Source: Corynebacterium sp.
Lineage (GTDB): Bacteria; Actinomycetota; Actinomycetes; Mycobacteriales; Mycobacteriaceae
DNA length: 60,263 bases
NCBI RefSeq assembly: GCF_022712275.1
Contig: NZ_JALAGU010000035.1
Location: forward strand, 1 to 60,263
Direction: 5' to 3'
Below the pieces are notes generated by a model. The model did not search any database. It worked only from the letters and a program-made list of their open reading frames with translations, and was not told where the DNA came from. Each line of letters starts with the position of its first letter. Positions within the stretch are counted from its first letter, which is position 1. Below are positions 43,061 through 51,362 of this stretch, one piece after another. Both the position numbers and the translations under genes were made by a program.

Positions 43061-44410
43061 TCAGCCGGTGACGCGGACGTAGTGGCTGAGAACCTCGACG
43101 TGGTGGGTCAGCCCGAAGGCGTCGACGGCGGTCAGCGACACCGGGCGGTACCCGAGGCCGGCCAGGGTCGCGGCATCGCGGGCAGCGGTCGCCGGGTCAC
43201 AGCCGATGTGGAGGACATGTGCCGGCCGGTGGGCCGCGACCTCCTCGAGGACCCGGTCGCCGGCACCGGTGCGCGGCGGATCGAGCACCACCGCGGACAG
43301 GTCCCGGCCCCCGCGGAGCTCGCCGATGTGGCTGGCGACATCCCCGGCGACGAAGCGCACATCCAGGTCGGCGAGCGCCTGCTCTCCGGCAGCGGCGGCG
43401 TCGGAGGCCACGTCAACGCAGTCGACCCGGGCGCCGGGTAGTGCCGCCGTCAACGCGGCAGAGAAGACACCCGAACCACCGTAGAGGTCCCAGGCGGTCA
43501 GCCGGCCGTCGTCGGACGCGGTGTCTGCGGTGTCTGCGGTGTCTGCGGTGTCTGCCAGCGTCGTGGAGATCCAGTCGCTGTAGACCTCCGGGGCGGCCGC
43601 ATGGGCCTGCCAGAACGCCTCGACCGGAACAGTCCAGGTCACACCGTTGACCGTGTGGGTCACGGAACCGTCACCACTGAGCACGGTCCGGCGGGTGCGC
43701 CGCCGCACCGCCCCGTTGCGGCGTCGGCGGTCGCGGCGTCCCCGGGTGGTCTTCTTCCCGGTCGATTCCTTGACCAGCTCCACGATCGACCGCGCCCCGT
43801 CCGAACCGACGGCCACGCAGACCTCCGCGCCCGGGGTGAGCGTGAACGATGCCAGCTCCCCAGCGAGCCCGTCGACCAGCGCCGGTGCCCACTGGGCGCA
43901 CACCGCGCGCTCGACGGGGACGATCCCGTGACTGCCGGAGCTGCGCAGACCGGCGCGCCCCTCGGCGTCCACCCCCAGCCGGACGCGGGTACGGTACCCG
44001 GTGAACGGTGCCAGGGACGTGGCGGTCACCGCCACAGCGGTCAGGTCCAGGTGACCGATCCTGGTGAACTGGTCGACGACGACCTGACGCTTCCACTCCA
44101 GCGCCCCCTCGGCATCCACGAAATCGAGGTCACAGCAGCCGGCACCGGCCGCGGCCGCGGCACAGACGGGCGTGACCCGGTGGGCGGAAGGACCGCCGAC
44201 CGGTGCATCGTCGGCGACCCGACCGGTGAGGAACCTCCGCTTACCGGAGGTCTGCTCGTCAAGGGTGACGGGGACGCCGGTCTCACCGGGCAGTGCCCCG
44301 CGGACGAAGACGACCTGCCCGGCACGCTCCCCGGCGTCTTCACCACAGCGCGCGACGGCCGCTCCACCGTGGGCGGGGCCGGCGATGTCCAGAGTCAGGT
44401 GATCGGTCAC
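43061..44410 (-). CDS. TrmA/RumA-family class I SAM-dependent RNA methyltransferase
   Basis: A 449-residue uracil-C5 RNA methyltransferase type protein with an N-terminal TRAM-like domain. It has the SAM motif AWDLYGGSGVFSAAL, the motif VVLDPPRTG and the catalytic Cys in HIGCDPATAARD. The target (rRNA or tRNA) cannot be told from sequence. An Arg/Lys-rich insert (KKTTRGRRDRRRRNG) and an Ala-Asp-Thr repeat lie in the middle. The GTG at 44410 overlaps the DUF3159 stop as GTGA. Confidence 0.9.
   Translation of the reverse strand: MTDHLTLDIAGPAHGGAAVARCGEDAGERAGQVVFVRGALPGETGVPVTLDEQTSGKRRFLTGRVADDAPVGGPSAHRVTPVCAAAAAGAGCCDLDFVDAEGALEWKRQVVVDQFTRIGHLDLTAVAVTATSLAPFTGYRTRVRLGVDAEGRAGLRSSGSHGIVPVERAVCAQWAPALVDGLAGELASFTLTPGAEVCVAVGSDGARSIVELVKESTGKKTTRGRRDRRRRNGAVRRRTRRTVLSGDGSVTHTVNGVTWTVPVEAFWQAHAAAPEVYSDWISTTLADTADTADTADTASDDGRLTAWDLYGGSGVFSAALTAALPGARVDCVDVASDAAAAGEQALADLDVRFVAGDVASHIGELRGGRDLSAVVLDPPRTGAGDRVLEEVAAHRPAHVLHIGCDPATAARDAATLAGLGYRPVSLTAVDAFGLTHHVEVLSHYVRVTG
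43521..43556 (-). repeat. Four 9-nt tandem repeats within the RNA methyltransferase gene
   Basis: GTGTCTGCG is repeated four times (last unit one base different) and encodes repeated Asp-Thr-Ala in a loop just before the SAM-binding motif. The repeat length keeps the frame. Confidence 0.9.
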
Positions 44411-45108
44411 AGTGAATCCTCGTCCGTTGTGTCTGATACCGGCACCGTATGGCGTCCGGTGGATACCGGGGTGGCGTCCTCACCGCGTTCGGCACGACCG
44501 GCGGCACGGACCGCCCATACGGTGACCAGGACGACCACCGCGGTCAGGGGCAGTCCCATGAGGATGCGGGTGACGCCGAGGGCGCCGACCGCGTCATCCT
44601 GGTTGTAGATCCACTGCTGGACGATGAAGCGGGCGAAGAAGACGACCGCCCACGCCAGCGTGGCCACGGTGTAGGCACGCACGGCGGTGCGGTCGGACCG
44701 CCACCGCTGCGGCTCGCCGTTGATGCCGTGCCAGATCAGTCCCACCAGCGGCCAGCGCACCAGGGTCGAGACCGTGAAGACGATGCCGGCGACCAGGGAG
44801 TACCAGATACCGTAGGCGAAGTATCCCTTGGCGTCGCCGGTCAGCCACGCGATGACCGCACACAGGCCGACCCCCAGCAGACCGGAGACCGCTGGCATCA
44901 GGGTCTCGCGTTGGGCGAGTCGCCACAGGAAGATGACGACCGAGACCGCCACAGCGGCGATGAGGGCGGGACCCAGACCCCACCTCGCGTTGACCGGAAC
45001 GAGGACGAGCACCGGGATGACCGTGGAGATCATCCCGGACATGCCGCCGAGCTGCTCGAGAATGCTCGGCTCGTCGCGTCCGTCCCGTTCCTCGGGTTCT
45101 CCGGTCAC
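44407..45108 (-). CDS. DUF3159 integral membrane protein
   Basis: A 233-residue membrane protein with about five to six helices between ~25 and 200 and acidic ends. The pattern fits DUF3159, a conserved actinobacterial family of unknown function next to dut/DUF3710. The GTG at 45108 overlaps the DUF3710 stop as GTGA, and its stop overlaps the methyltransferase start, so three genes are chained. Confidence 0.85.
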   Translation of the reverse strand: MTGEPEERDGRDEPSILEQLGGMSGMISTVIPVLVLVPVNARWGLGPALIAAVAVSVVIFLWRLAQRETLMPAVSGLLGVGLCAVIAWLTGDAKGYFAYGIWYSLVAGIVFTVSTLVRWPLVGLIWHGINGEPQRWRSDRTAVRAYTVATLAWAVVFFARFIVQQWIYNQDDAVGALGVTRILMGLPLTAVVVLVTVWAVRAAGRAERGEDATPVSTGRHTVPVSDTTDEDSL

Positions 45109-45950
45109 TCGGAGCCGCCCATCTGCCGGGCCGCGGTGCCACCGGTGCGGCGACGGGCCTGCTCCGGCTGGACCGGGGTGGCCGGGGCGGACGTCGGCGC
45201 CGCCGGCTGCTTCTGCGCCTGCTGCTGAGCGAGGGTGCGCTTGAGCTCGTCGGCCATCGCCTGCGGGATCGCCACCGGCAGGGAGCGGCCGGCCGGAGCC
45301 GGCTCGGAACCACGGTTGACGAAGGTCCTGGAGATCACCTCGTAGGCCAGCTCAGCCAGGTCCTCGGCAGACGTCGCCGGGCCCGCCAACGTCATCCGCA
45401 GCATCCATCGCGGACCGTCGACACCGATGACCCGGACCACACCGTCCCCGACGACACCGACGAGTTCGACACCCCAGTCATTGTCGCGACGGGTGACCTC
45501 CAGGCCGTCACCTTCCATGCTTTCGGCGAAACCGTCGATGTCGGCGGCCCACTGACCACCACTGCGGGGGGCGGCGAAAGCGGCCGGGGTGATCCGGCCG
45601 AACGGGGTGAGGATGTGGATCTGACGGGGCCCCTCCTTGCCCATCTCCACCTGCACCTCACCCTTGTGCGGCACCGGGATGAGCATCGACCCCAGATCCA
45701 GGCCCCCCTTGGCGAAGTCGGAGAAGTCGAAGTCCTTGTAGTCGACGGAATCCCCGTCGAAGGGGCCGAAGCTCCCGTTGACCGGGTCGTAGGAGGACGC
45801 CGCGTCCTGTGCCCGGTCCTGTGTCCAGGTCTCCACGGCAGGCACACCGGCCTCCGGAGCTGTCTCGGCGACCTCGTCGGAGCGCTGCGGCTCCTGCGTC
45901 CCGCTCCCGGGGCGGGTGGAGGAGTTCCTGCTCTTACCGAATGGCCACAT
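45105..45950 (-). CDS. DUF3710 family protein
   Basis: A 281-residue soluble protein. It begins MWPFGKS, has an acidic segment (~50-80), a conserved domain with GEVQVEMGKEGPRQIHILTPFGRITPAAFAAP and GPRWMLRMTLAG, and a Gln/Pro/Ala-rich tail (~245-281). DUF3710 is actinobacterial and of unknown function. The ATG at 45950 has AAAGGA upstream. It lies 61 bp after dut. Confidence 0.85.
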   Translation of the reverse strand: MWPFGKSRNSSTRPGSGTQEPQRSDEVAETAPEAGVPAVETWTQDRAQDAASSYDPVNGSFGPFDGDSVDYKDFDFSDFAKGGLDLGSMLIPVPHKGEVQVEMGKEGPRQIHILTPFGRITPAAFAAPRSGGQWAADIDGFAESMEGDGLEVTRRDNDWGVELVGVVGDGVVRVIGVDGPRWMLRMTLAGPATSAEDLAELAYEVISRTFVNRGSEPAPAGRSLPVAIPQAMADELKRTLAQQQAQKQPAAPTSAPATPVQPEQARRRTGGTAARQMGGSE

Positions 45951-46011
45951 GGTGGTCGGTCCTTTCCTGGATACTGCTGTATGTGCTTGGTGTGTGCCGG
46001 TCAGCGGCCGG

Positions 46012-46470
46012 TCAGCGGCCGGTGGAACCGTGTCCGCCGGCACCACGGGCCGTGTCACCGAGATCAGCGGGGTCGGTGACCTCCACGACGTCGCAGAGAC
46101 TGACCTGCTGGACGAGCAGCTGGGCGATCCGGTCTCCCCTGGCGATCTCCACGGACTCACGGGGGTCCAGGTTGATCAGACACACCTTGATCTCCCCACG
46201 GTAGTCCGCATCGACGGTGCCGGGGGCGTTCACGATCGACAGTCCCTTCTTCCACGCCAGGCCGCTGCGGGGGTGCACCAGCCCCACCGTGCCCACGGGG
46301 AGCGCGACAGCCAGGCCGGTTCCGACCAGGGCTCGCTCTCCGGGGGACAGCGTCAGGGTCTCTGCACTGCAGAGATCGATTCCGGCGTCGGTCGGATGCG
46401 CCCGCCGGGGCAGCGGCAGGTCCGGGTCGAGCCGGTGGACGCGCAAAGGATCATCGGGGGTCTCGGTCAT
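46012..46470 (-). CDS. dut: Deoxyuridine 5'-triphosphate nucleotidohydrolase
   Basis: A 152-residue trimeric dUTPase that makes dUMP and keeps uracil out of DNA. Conserved motifs are AHPTDAGIDL (1), HPRSGLAWKKGL (2), GTVDADYRGEIKVCLIN (3), RGDRIAQLLVQ (4) and the Gly-rich C-terminal arm RGAGGHGSTGR (5). The ATG at 46470 is preceded by TAGACT at 7 nt, a leaderless candidate. It is divergent from the DUF3093 gene. Confidence 0.96.
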   Translation of the reverse strand: MTETPDDPLRVHRLDPDLPLPRRAHPTDAGIDLCSAETLTLSPGERALVGTGLAVALPVGTVGLVHPRSGLAWKKGLSIVNAPGTVDADYRGEIKVCLINLDPRESVEIARGDRIAQLLVQQVSLCDVVEVTDPADLGDTARGAGGHGSTGR

Positions 46471-46477
46471 GACCCGT

Positions 46478-46483
46478 AGTCTA
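46478..46483 (-). promoter_or_regulatory. -10-like hexamer TAGACT before dut
   Basis: TAGACT on the minus strand is followed by 7 nt and the dut ATG, with no ribosome site. It suggests a leaderless transcript; the -35 is weak. Confidence 0.4.
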
Positions 46484-46583
46484 CCGCCCGGGTATGTCAC
46501 CCCATACAGGCCGTCTGTGGTCCGCGACCCTCGGCGGGCTACACTGTGTGGTTGTGAACGTCCCCGATCAGACAGGAGATGAC

Positions 46584-47102
46584 GTGGCCCCGGAACCAGC
46601 ACAGGAGCCTTCCGGCACCAGTTCCCACGGATCCGGGCCCGCGGTCCTCTATTCCGAGCGCCAACCGGTCCCACTGTCCTGGTGGCTCATCGGTATCGGC
46701 GTCGCCGCACTCCTCGCCTGGCAGGGCCAGATGAAGCGGGAATGGTACTGGGGTGCCGTCGTCGGCGTCATCGCACTGGCCGCCGTGATCTGGAGCCTGG
46801 TGTACGCCTCACGCAACCGCGTCGTCGTCGAACGTGACGAGACCGGCGAGACCTGGCTCCGGGTCGGGGATGCCGCCCTGCCCCGCTCAGCGGTGTCCCG
46901 GACCGTACCGGTACCCCCGACCGCGCGTCGTGCTGCGATGGGACGCCAACTTGATCCGGCGGCCTATGTCGTCCACCGGACGTGGATCCCGGCGATGGCG
47001 ATGTTCGTCCTGGACGACCCGGACGACCCCACTCCCTACTGGTTGGTGTCGACCGGGGAACCCGAGGAGCTCCTCCGCGTGTTCGGCGCCCCGGTCTCCT
47101 GA
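46584..47102 (+). CDS. DUF3093 membrane protein
   Basis: A 172-residue protein with two adjacent transmembrane helices (~33-45 and ~53-71) and a soluble C-terminal domain with PAAYVVHRTWIPAMAMFVLDDPDDPTPYWLVSTGEPEEL, cited as a region of ~40 residues near ~128-163. DUF3093 is actinobacterial and of unknown function. I start it at the GTG at 46584, with CAGGAG upstream; a GTG at 46554 is possible. It ends at a strong hairpin shared with the DUF4193 gene. Confidence 0.8.
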   Translation: MAPEPAQEPSGTSSHGSGPAVLYSERQPVPLSWWLIGIGVAALLAWQGQMKREWYWGAVVGVIALAAVIWSLVYASRNRVVVERDETGETWLRVGDAALPRSAVSRTVPVPPTARRAAMGRQLDPAAYVVHRTWIPAMAMFVLDDPDDPTPYWLVSTGEPEELLRVFGAPVS

Positions 47103-47130
47103 CCGGCCCCACTCCGACGCCCCGCGCAGA

Positions 47131-47166
47131 AGGGCCCCTCCACCGGTGTCGGTGGAGGGGCCCTTC
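47131..47166. terminator. Perfect 15-bp hairpin between convergent DUF3093 and DUF4193 genes
   Basis: AAGGGCCCCTCCACC pairs fully with GGTGGAGGGGCCCTT across a 6-nt loop. The T/A ends of the stem allow use on both strands. Confidence 0.85.
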
Positions 47167-47191
47167 CCGGTTCCCGGGCCCCTACGCAGCG

Positions 47192-47491
47192 TCAGGCACA
47201 GTCGACGCAGATGTACTCGCCGTTCCCCTCGTCCTCCGCGATGCGGTTGCGGTGCTGGACCAGGAAGCACACCGAACAGGTGAACTCGTCGGTCTGACGG
47301 GGGATCACCTCGCCGCTGAGCTCCTCACCGGACAGATCCGCCATCGGGATGTCAAGCGGCTCGACAACTTCTCCGTCGTCGGTGTCGTCGATCTCCGGTT
47401 CCGCCTTCTCCGCGGCCTTGAGTCCTTCCAGGGAGTCGGTCTCGATCTCATCTTCCGGACGGGTGCGTGGAGCGTCGTAGTCGGTCGCCAT
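47192..47491 (-). CDS. DUF4193 zinc-ribbon-like protein
   Basis: A 99-residue acidic protein beginning MATDYDAPR. Two CxxC pairs at the C-terminus (FTCSVCFLV and YICVDCA) probably bind zinc. The ATG at 47491 has AGGAGGCAGCACC upstream, a strong ribosome site that suggests high expression. The family is actinobacterial and of unknown function (Rv2699c type). Confidence 0.88.
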   Translation of the reverse strand: MATDYDAPRTRPEDEIETDSLEGLKAAEKAEPEIDDTDDGEVVEPLDIPMADLSGEELSGEVIPRQTDEFTCSVCFLVQHRNRIAEDEGNGEYICVDCA

Positions 47492-47663
47492 GGTGCTGCC
47501 TCCTGAATCCCCGAATAAGGGCATCGTACATGTGCTGTTGTCGTGGAGTGACTCCCGGAGCAGCGCCGGTCAGAACGCGTTCACCGGGGGTTGTCCCGCG
47601 CATACTAAATCAGGCGCGGCCTGTTGTCACTTCACCGTCTGACCACCCCCGGTCCACTCCCCC

Positions 47664-48632
47664 TCACGCATGGTCGACCATCTGCACGGAAACCGTGTGA
47701 CCTGCCAGTTCACCGGACACCGAGGGGGCTGCCGCGAGTACCCCCACACCATCGTCATATCCGGCGGTGAGAACAGGCATGTGCACCTGCGCGCCGGCCC
47801 GTGCGGCGATCAGTGCCCCGGCTGCGTGGTCCCACGGGCCGAGACCGTGCTCGTAGAAGCCGTCGAGCGCCCCGGCGGCGACCGCGCACAGGTCGAGTGC
47901 GGCGGAGCCGAGCCGCCGGATATCCCGGATCTTCGGGAGCAGGTCGACCAGCAGAGCCGCCTGCTGCGCACGACGCCCGGCCGAGTAGGAGAACCCGGTC
48001 CCCACCAGTGCCTCCGACAAGCCGGCGGGACCGGTGACCGGACCGAGGACGCGGGACCGGTAATCCGCGTCCCCGCCTGCAGCGTCCCCGACACTGTCGG
48101 GACCGACCTGAGCGGGACCACCGGCGCATGCCGAGAACACCCGGTGACGGGCAATGTCGGCCACTGCCCCGGCCACCGGTACGCCGTTGACCGTCGCCGC
48201 GACACTCACCGAACTCGCCGGGACGCCGTAGATGAAGTTCACGGTGCCGTCGATCGGGTCGACGACCCAGGTCACCGCGTCCTCCCGGAGCGTCCCGCCG
48301 TCCTCCTCCCCCAGGATCGCGTCACCCGGCGCCCGGTCGGCGAGGAACCCGCGGATCAGTTCCTCACTGGACCGGTCGACAGCGGTCACCGGATCGACGT
48401 CCGAGCTCTTCGTCGCGGCGACGGGCACCCGACCGTCCGGACCGACGATCCCACGTCGGGCCTCACGGACATGGCCGGCGGCCGCGGCGGCGACAGTGAC
48501 CGCGAGTCGACGCAGGTCCTCCGGGGTTCGACTTCCGAGAACGGAGACGGCGTCCGGACCGGGCGCCTCCGTACCGTCGGCGGTGAGCAGGACATGGGAC
48601 GGGGAATTCTCTGCAATGGACACGCACCCCAT
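47664..48632 (-). CDS. suhB: Inositol monophosphatase family protein
   Basis: A 322-residue metal-dependent phosphatase. Metal-binding motifs are GEEDGG (~107), WVVDPIDGTVNFIYG (~120-134) and GPWDHAAGALIA (~270). It would dephosphorylate inositol phosphate or a similar substrate; in this lineage that could serve phosphatidylinositol metabolism. The ATG at 48632 is my choice; a GTG three codons in is possible. It is divergent from ppgK with 64 bp between. Confidence 0.88.
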   Translation of the reverse strand: MGCVSIAENSPSHVLLTADGTEAPGPDAVSVLGSRTPEDLRRLAVTVAAAAAGHVREARRGIVGPDGRVPVAATKSSDVDPVTAVDRSSEELIRGFLADRAPGDAILGEEDGGTLREDAVTWVVDPIDGTVNFIYGVPASSVSVAATVNGVPVAGAVADIARHRVFSACAGGPAQVGPDSVGDAAGGDADYRSRVLGPVTGPAGLSEALVGTGFSYSAGRRAQQAALLVDLLPKIRDIRRLGSAALDLCAVAAGALDGFYEHGLGPWDHAAGALIAARAGAQVHMPVLTAGYDDGVGVLAAAPSVSGELAGHTVSVQMVDHA

Positions 48633-48682
48633 GGTGCCAGCCCTGTCGTCAGTGTCGCCGGATGCACCCGTCGGAACTCCGG

Positions 48683-48688
48683 TAGCAT
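48683..48688 (+). promoter_or_regulatory. -10-like hexamer TAGCAT before ppgK
   Basis: TAGCAT lies 8 nt before the ppgK ATG without a ribosome site, a leaderless candidate. Confidence 0.35.
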
Positions 48689-48696
48689 CTCGGACC

Positions 48697-49476
48697 ATGA
48701 CGACAGACACGGCAGGCACAACCGGGTTCGGTATCGACATCGGCGGCAGTGGCATCAAGGGGGCGCGCGTCGACATGGACACCGGTGAGTTCATCGGTGA
48801 CCGGATCAAGATCCTCACCCCGAAACCCGCCACCCCCGAGGCCGTCGCCGACGTCGTCTCCGAGCTCCTCGACCGGGCGGAGTGGAACGGTCCGGTGGGC
48901 ATCACCGTTCCTGCCGTGGTCCAGAACCAGACGGCCCTGACCGCAGCGAACATCGACCGCTCCTGGATCGGTACCGACTGCGCCGGGCTGTTCTCGCGTC
49001 ACCTCGCCGTCGACGGTAAGGCCCGTGACGTCGCCGTACTCAACGACGCGGATGCCGCCGGGCTCGCCGAGGCCCGCTACGGCGATCCGCGTGCCCGCGA
49101 CGGTGCCGTACTGCTGTTGACCTTCGGCACCGGCATCGGTTCGGCGCTGCTGGTCAACGGCACGCTGTACCCCAACACGGAACTCGGCCACCTGTTCTTC
49201 CCTGCGATGGACGCCGAGAAGTGGGCGTCCTCCGCCGTCAAGGAGCGTGAGGATCTCAGTTACCGCGAATGGGCACGCAGGGTCGACCGTGTCCTGGAGG
49301 AGTACCGCCGGATCCTCAACCCGCAGCGCATCATCGTCGGTGGCGGCGTCTCCCGGAAGTTCGAGAAGTGGGGACCGCACCTGGATGTCGACGCCGAGGT
49401 CTTCCCTGCGGTGCTGCGTAACCGAGCCGGAATTGTCGGCGCCGCTGGAGCGGTACGCGACGGTATCCGCCCCTGA
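48697..49476 (+). CDS. ppgK: Polyphosphate glucokinase
   Basis: A 259-residue ROK-type kinase that phosphorylates glucose using polyphosphate or ATP. It has the phosphate motif GFGIDIGGSGIKGARVD (~10-26), the catalytic Asp in VLNDADAAGLAE, LLTFGTGIGSALLVNG, and the family's ELGHLFFPAMDAEKWAS. The ATG at 48697 fits the family start. It lies 176 bp before sigA, which has its own promoter. Confidence 0.93.
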   Translation: MTTDTAGTTGFGIDIGGSGIKGARVDMDTGEFIGDRIKILTPKPATPEAVADVVSELLDRAEWNGPVGITVPAVVQNQTALTAANIDRSWIGTDCAGLFSRHLAVDGKARDVAVLNDADAAGLAEARYGDPRARDGAVLLLTFGTGIGSALLVNGTLYPNTELGHLFFPAMDAEKWASSAVKEREDLSYREWARRVDRVLEEYRRILNPQRIIVGGGVSRKFEKWGPHLDVDAEVFPAVLRNRAGIVGAAGAVRDGIRP

Positions 49477-49512
49477 TCCACCCTGTGTCACCGCCCCCGT
49501 AACGGTCCCCCG

Positions 49513-49539
49513 TTGCGTTTTCCCGCTCTGGGTTATAAT
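49513..49539 (+). promoter_or_regulatory. Likely sigA promoter with perfect TATAAT
   Basis: A consensus TATAAT at 49534-49539 stands out in GC-rich DNA. TTGCGT at 49513 is a possible -35, with a short 15-bp spacer. The leader to the sigA start would be about 107 nt. Confidence 0.6.
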
Positions 49540-49652
49540 AGGGGGTCGATTGCGGTTACATCAGCACTCCGGAATGCACGAGGGGCTCTCCCTCGCCACT
49601 GAAGTGCGACCACGTCATTTTTCTGTCCCCGTCCCCGTAAGAAAGGTCTTCC

Positions 49653-51266
49653 GTGGCGGTCAACACCTCCCCCACCCCCGGCTCCGACAGCGATTCCTCA
49701 CCGGTACGCAAGGTAGCCAAGAAGACGGCAGCCCGGAAGACTGCCCGGACCAGCGCGCGGAAGGCCGCAACCCCGGCCGCCACCGAAGCACCGGCAGCGA
49801 CCCCGACAGACACCACTGCTGACGCTGCGCCCGCAACCGCACCGGCGCGCAGGACCGCCGCGAAGAAGACGGCGGCGAAGAAGACCACCGCGCGCAAGAC
49901 CGCAAAGAAGGCCACCGCCAAGAAGACGGCGGCCAAGAAGACCACCGCGCGCAAGACCGCCGCAAAGGACACCACCTCGGGGGCTGTGGAGGCCGAGCAG
50001 ACCCGGCGGGGCGCCAAGAAGATGGATGCCGAAGCTTCCGGTGACGCCGAGGACGAGGACATCGACGATCCGGACCATCCCGGTGATTTCGATGATCTCG
50101 AGGACGACTTCGATGACATCGACGACAACGACCTGGCTCCCGACGACGACGAGGACGACGACACGGATACCCCGGCTGTCGCGGTCGCCGCAGACGCGGA
50201 CGACGACGAAGAGACCGACGACGCCGATGAAGATGCGACGACCACCGGTGCGGCCGCGGTAAAGGCTGCCACCGACGGCAGCTTCGTCTGGGACGAGGAC
50301 GAGTCCGCCGCCCTGCGTCAGGCCCGTAAGGACGCCGAGCTCACCGCGTCGGCGGACTCGGTCCGCGCCTACCTCAAGCAGATCGGCAAGGTGGCCCTGC
50401 TCAACGCCGAGCAGGAGGTGTCCCTGGCCAAGCGCATCGAGGCCGGCCTGTACGCCACCTACAAGATGGAGCTGATCAAGGAGTCCGGCGAGAAGGTCTC
50501 GCCGATGCAGAAGCGCGACCTGCGCGAGATCGACCGTGACGGCCGCAAGGCGAAGAACCATCTGCTGGAGGCAAACCTCCGACTGGTGGTCTCCCTGGCC
50601 AAGCGCTACACCGGCCGTGGCATGGCGTTCCTGGACCTCATCCAGGAGGGCAACCTGGGCCTGATCCGCGCGGTCGAGAAGTTCGACTACACAAAGGGCT
50701 ACAAGTTCTCGACCTACGCCACCTGGTGGATCCGTCAGGCCATCACCCGCGCGATGGCGGACCAGGCCCGCACCATCCGTATCCCGGTGCACATGGTCGA
50801 AGTCATCAACAAGCTCGGACGTATCCAGCGTGAGCTGCTCCAGGACCTGGGCCGCGAGCCCACCCCGGAGGAACTCGCCAAGGAGATGGACATCACCGAG
50901 GACAAGGTCCTCGAGATCCAGCAGTACGCCCGTGAGCCCATCTCACTGGACCAGACCATCGGTGACGAGGGCGACAGTCAACTCGGTGACTTCATCGAGG
51001 ACTCCGAGGCCGTCGTCGCGGTCGACGCGGTGAGCTTCACCCTCCTCCAGGACCAGCTGCAGGATGTCCTGCACACCCTCTCCGAGCGTGAGGCCGGTGT
51101 GGTCAAGCTGAGGTTCGGCCTGACCGACGGCATGCCCCGCACCCTCGACGAGATCGGGCAGGTCTACGGGGTGACGCGTGAGCGTATCCGCCAGATCGAG
51201 TCGAAGACCATGTCGAAGCTGCGCCACCCGTCCCGCTCCCAGGTGCTGCGCGACTACCTGGACTAG
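49653..51266 (+). CDS. sigA: Principal RNA polymerase sigma factor SigA
   Basis: A 537-residue group 1 sigma factor. The first ~200 residues are a Lys/Ala/Thr-rich repeat region followed by an Asp/Glu-rich region. Regions 1.2-4.2 then follow: SVRAYLKQIGKVALLNAEQEV, LRLVVSLAKRYTGRGMAFLDLIQEGNLGLIRAVEKFDY (region 2), and the helix-turn-helix VTRERIRQIESKTMSKLRHP near the end (4.2). The GTG at 49653 has AAGAAAGG six bases upstream. It directs housekeeping transcription. It ends at a perfect 14-bp hairpin. Confidence 0.97.
   Translation: MAVNTSPTPGSDSDSSPVRKVAKKTAARKTARTSARKAATPAATEAPAATPTDTTADAAPATAPARRTAAKKTAAKKTTARKTAKKATAKKTAAKKTTARKTAAKDTTSGAVEAEQTRRGAKKMDAEASGDAEDEDIDDPDHPGDFDDLEDDFDDIDDNDLAPDDDEDDDTDTPAVAVAADADDDEETDDADEDATTTGAAAVKAATDGSFVWDEDESAALRQARKDAELTASADSVRAYLKQIGKVALLNAEQEVSLAKRIEAGLYATYKMELIKESGEKVSPMQKRDLREIDRDGRKAKNHLLEANLRLVVSLAKRYTGRGMAFLDLIQEGNLGLIRAVEKFDYTKGYKFSTYATWWIRQAITRAMADQARTIRIPVHMVEVINKLGRIQRELLQDLGREPTPEELAKEMDITEDKVLEIQQYAREPISLDQTIGDEGDSQLGDFIEDSEAVVAVDAVSFTLLQDQLQDVLHTLSEREAGVVKLRFGLTDGMPRTLDEIGQVYGVTRERIRQIESKTMSKLRHPSRSQVLRDYLD
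49863..49960 (+). repeat. Two 41-nt near-identical repeats in the SigA N-terminus
   Basis: Copies at 49863-49903 and 49920-49960 differ at one base. Each encodes KKTAAKKTTARKT, giving a histone H1-like basic block. Such basic N-termini occur in actinobacterial SigA; copy number may vary between strains. Confidence 0.9.
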
Positions 51267-51298
51267 GACCACCGACCGGGACTACCACGGCCAGACCG

Positions 51299-51330
51299 AC
51301 GACCCCCGGCCACCTGTGGCCGGGGGTCGT
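51299..51330. terminator. Perfect 14-bp hairpin after sigA
   Basis: ACGACCCCCGGCCA and TGGCCGGGGGTCGT pair fully around a 4-nt loop. It lies between convergent sigA and the small membrane-protein gene. The tail is CTCGTGG on the plus strand, so T-richness is poor. Confidence 0.75.
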
Positions 51331-51362
51331 CTCGTGGTGCGTAGTGGACCAGGCGATGGTGA

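Noticed and set aside
47189..47217. Short matches (11 and 14 nt) between the end of the DUF4193 gene and the palindrome at 32822-32886
   Set aside because: The matched words are short, one lies in conserved coding sequence for a CxxC motif, and no longer similarity joins them.
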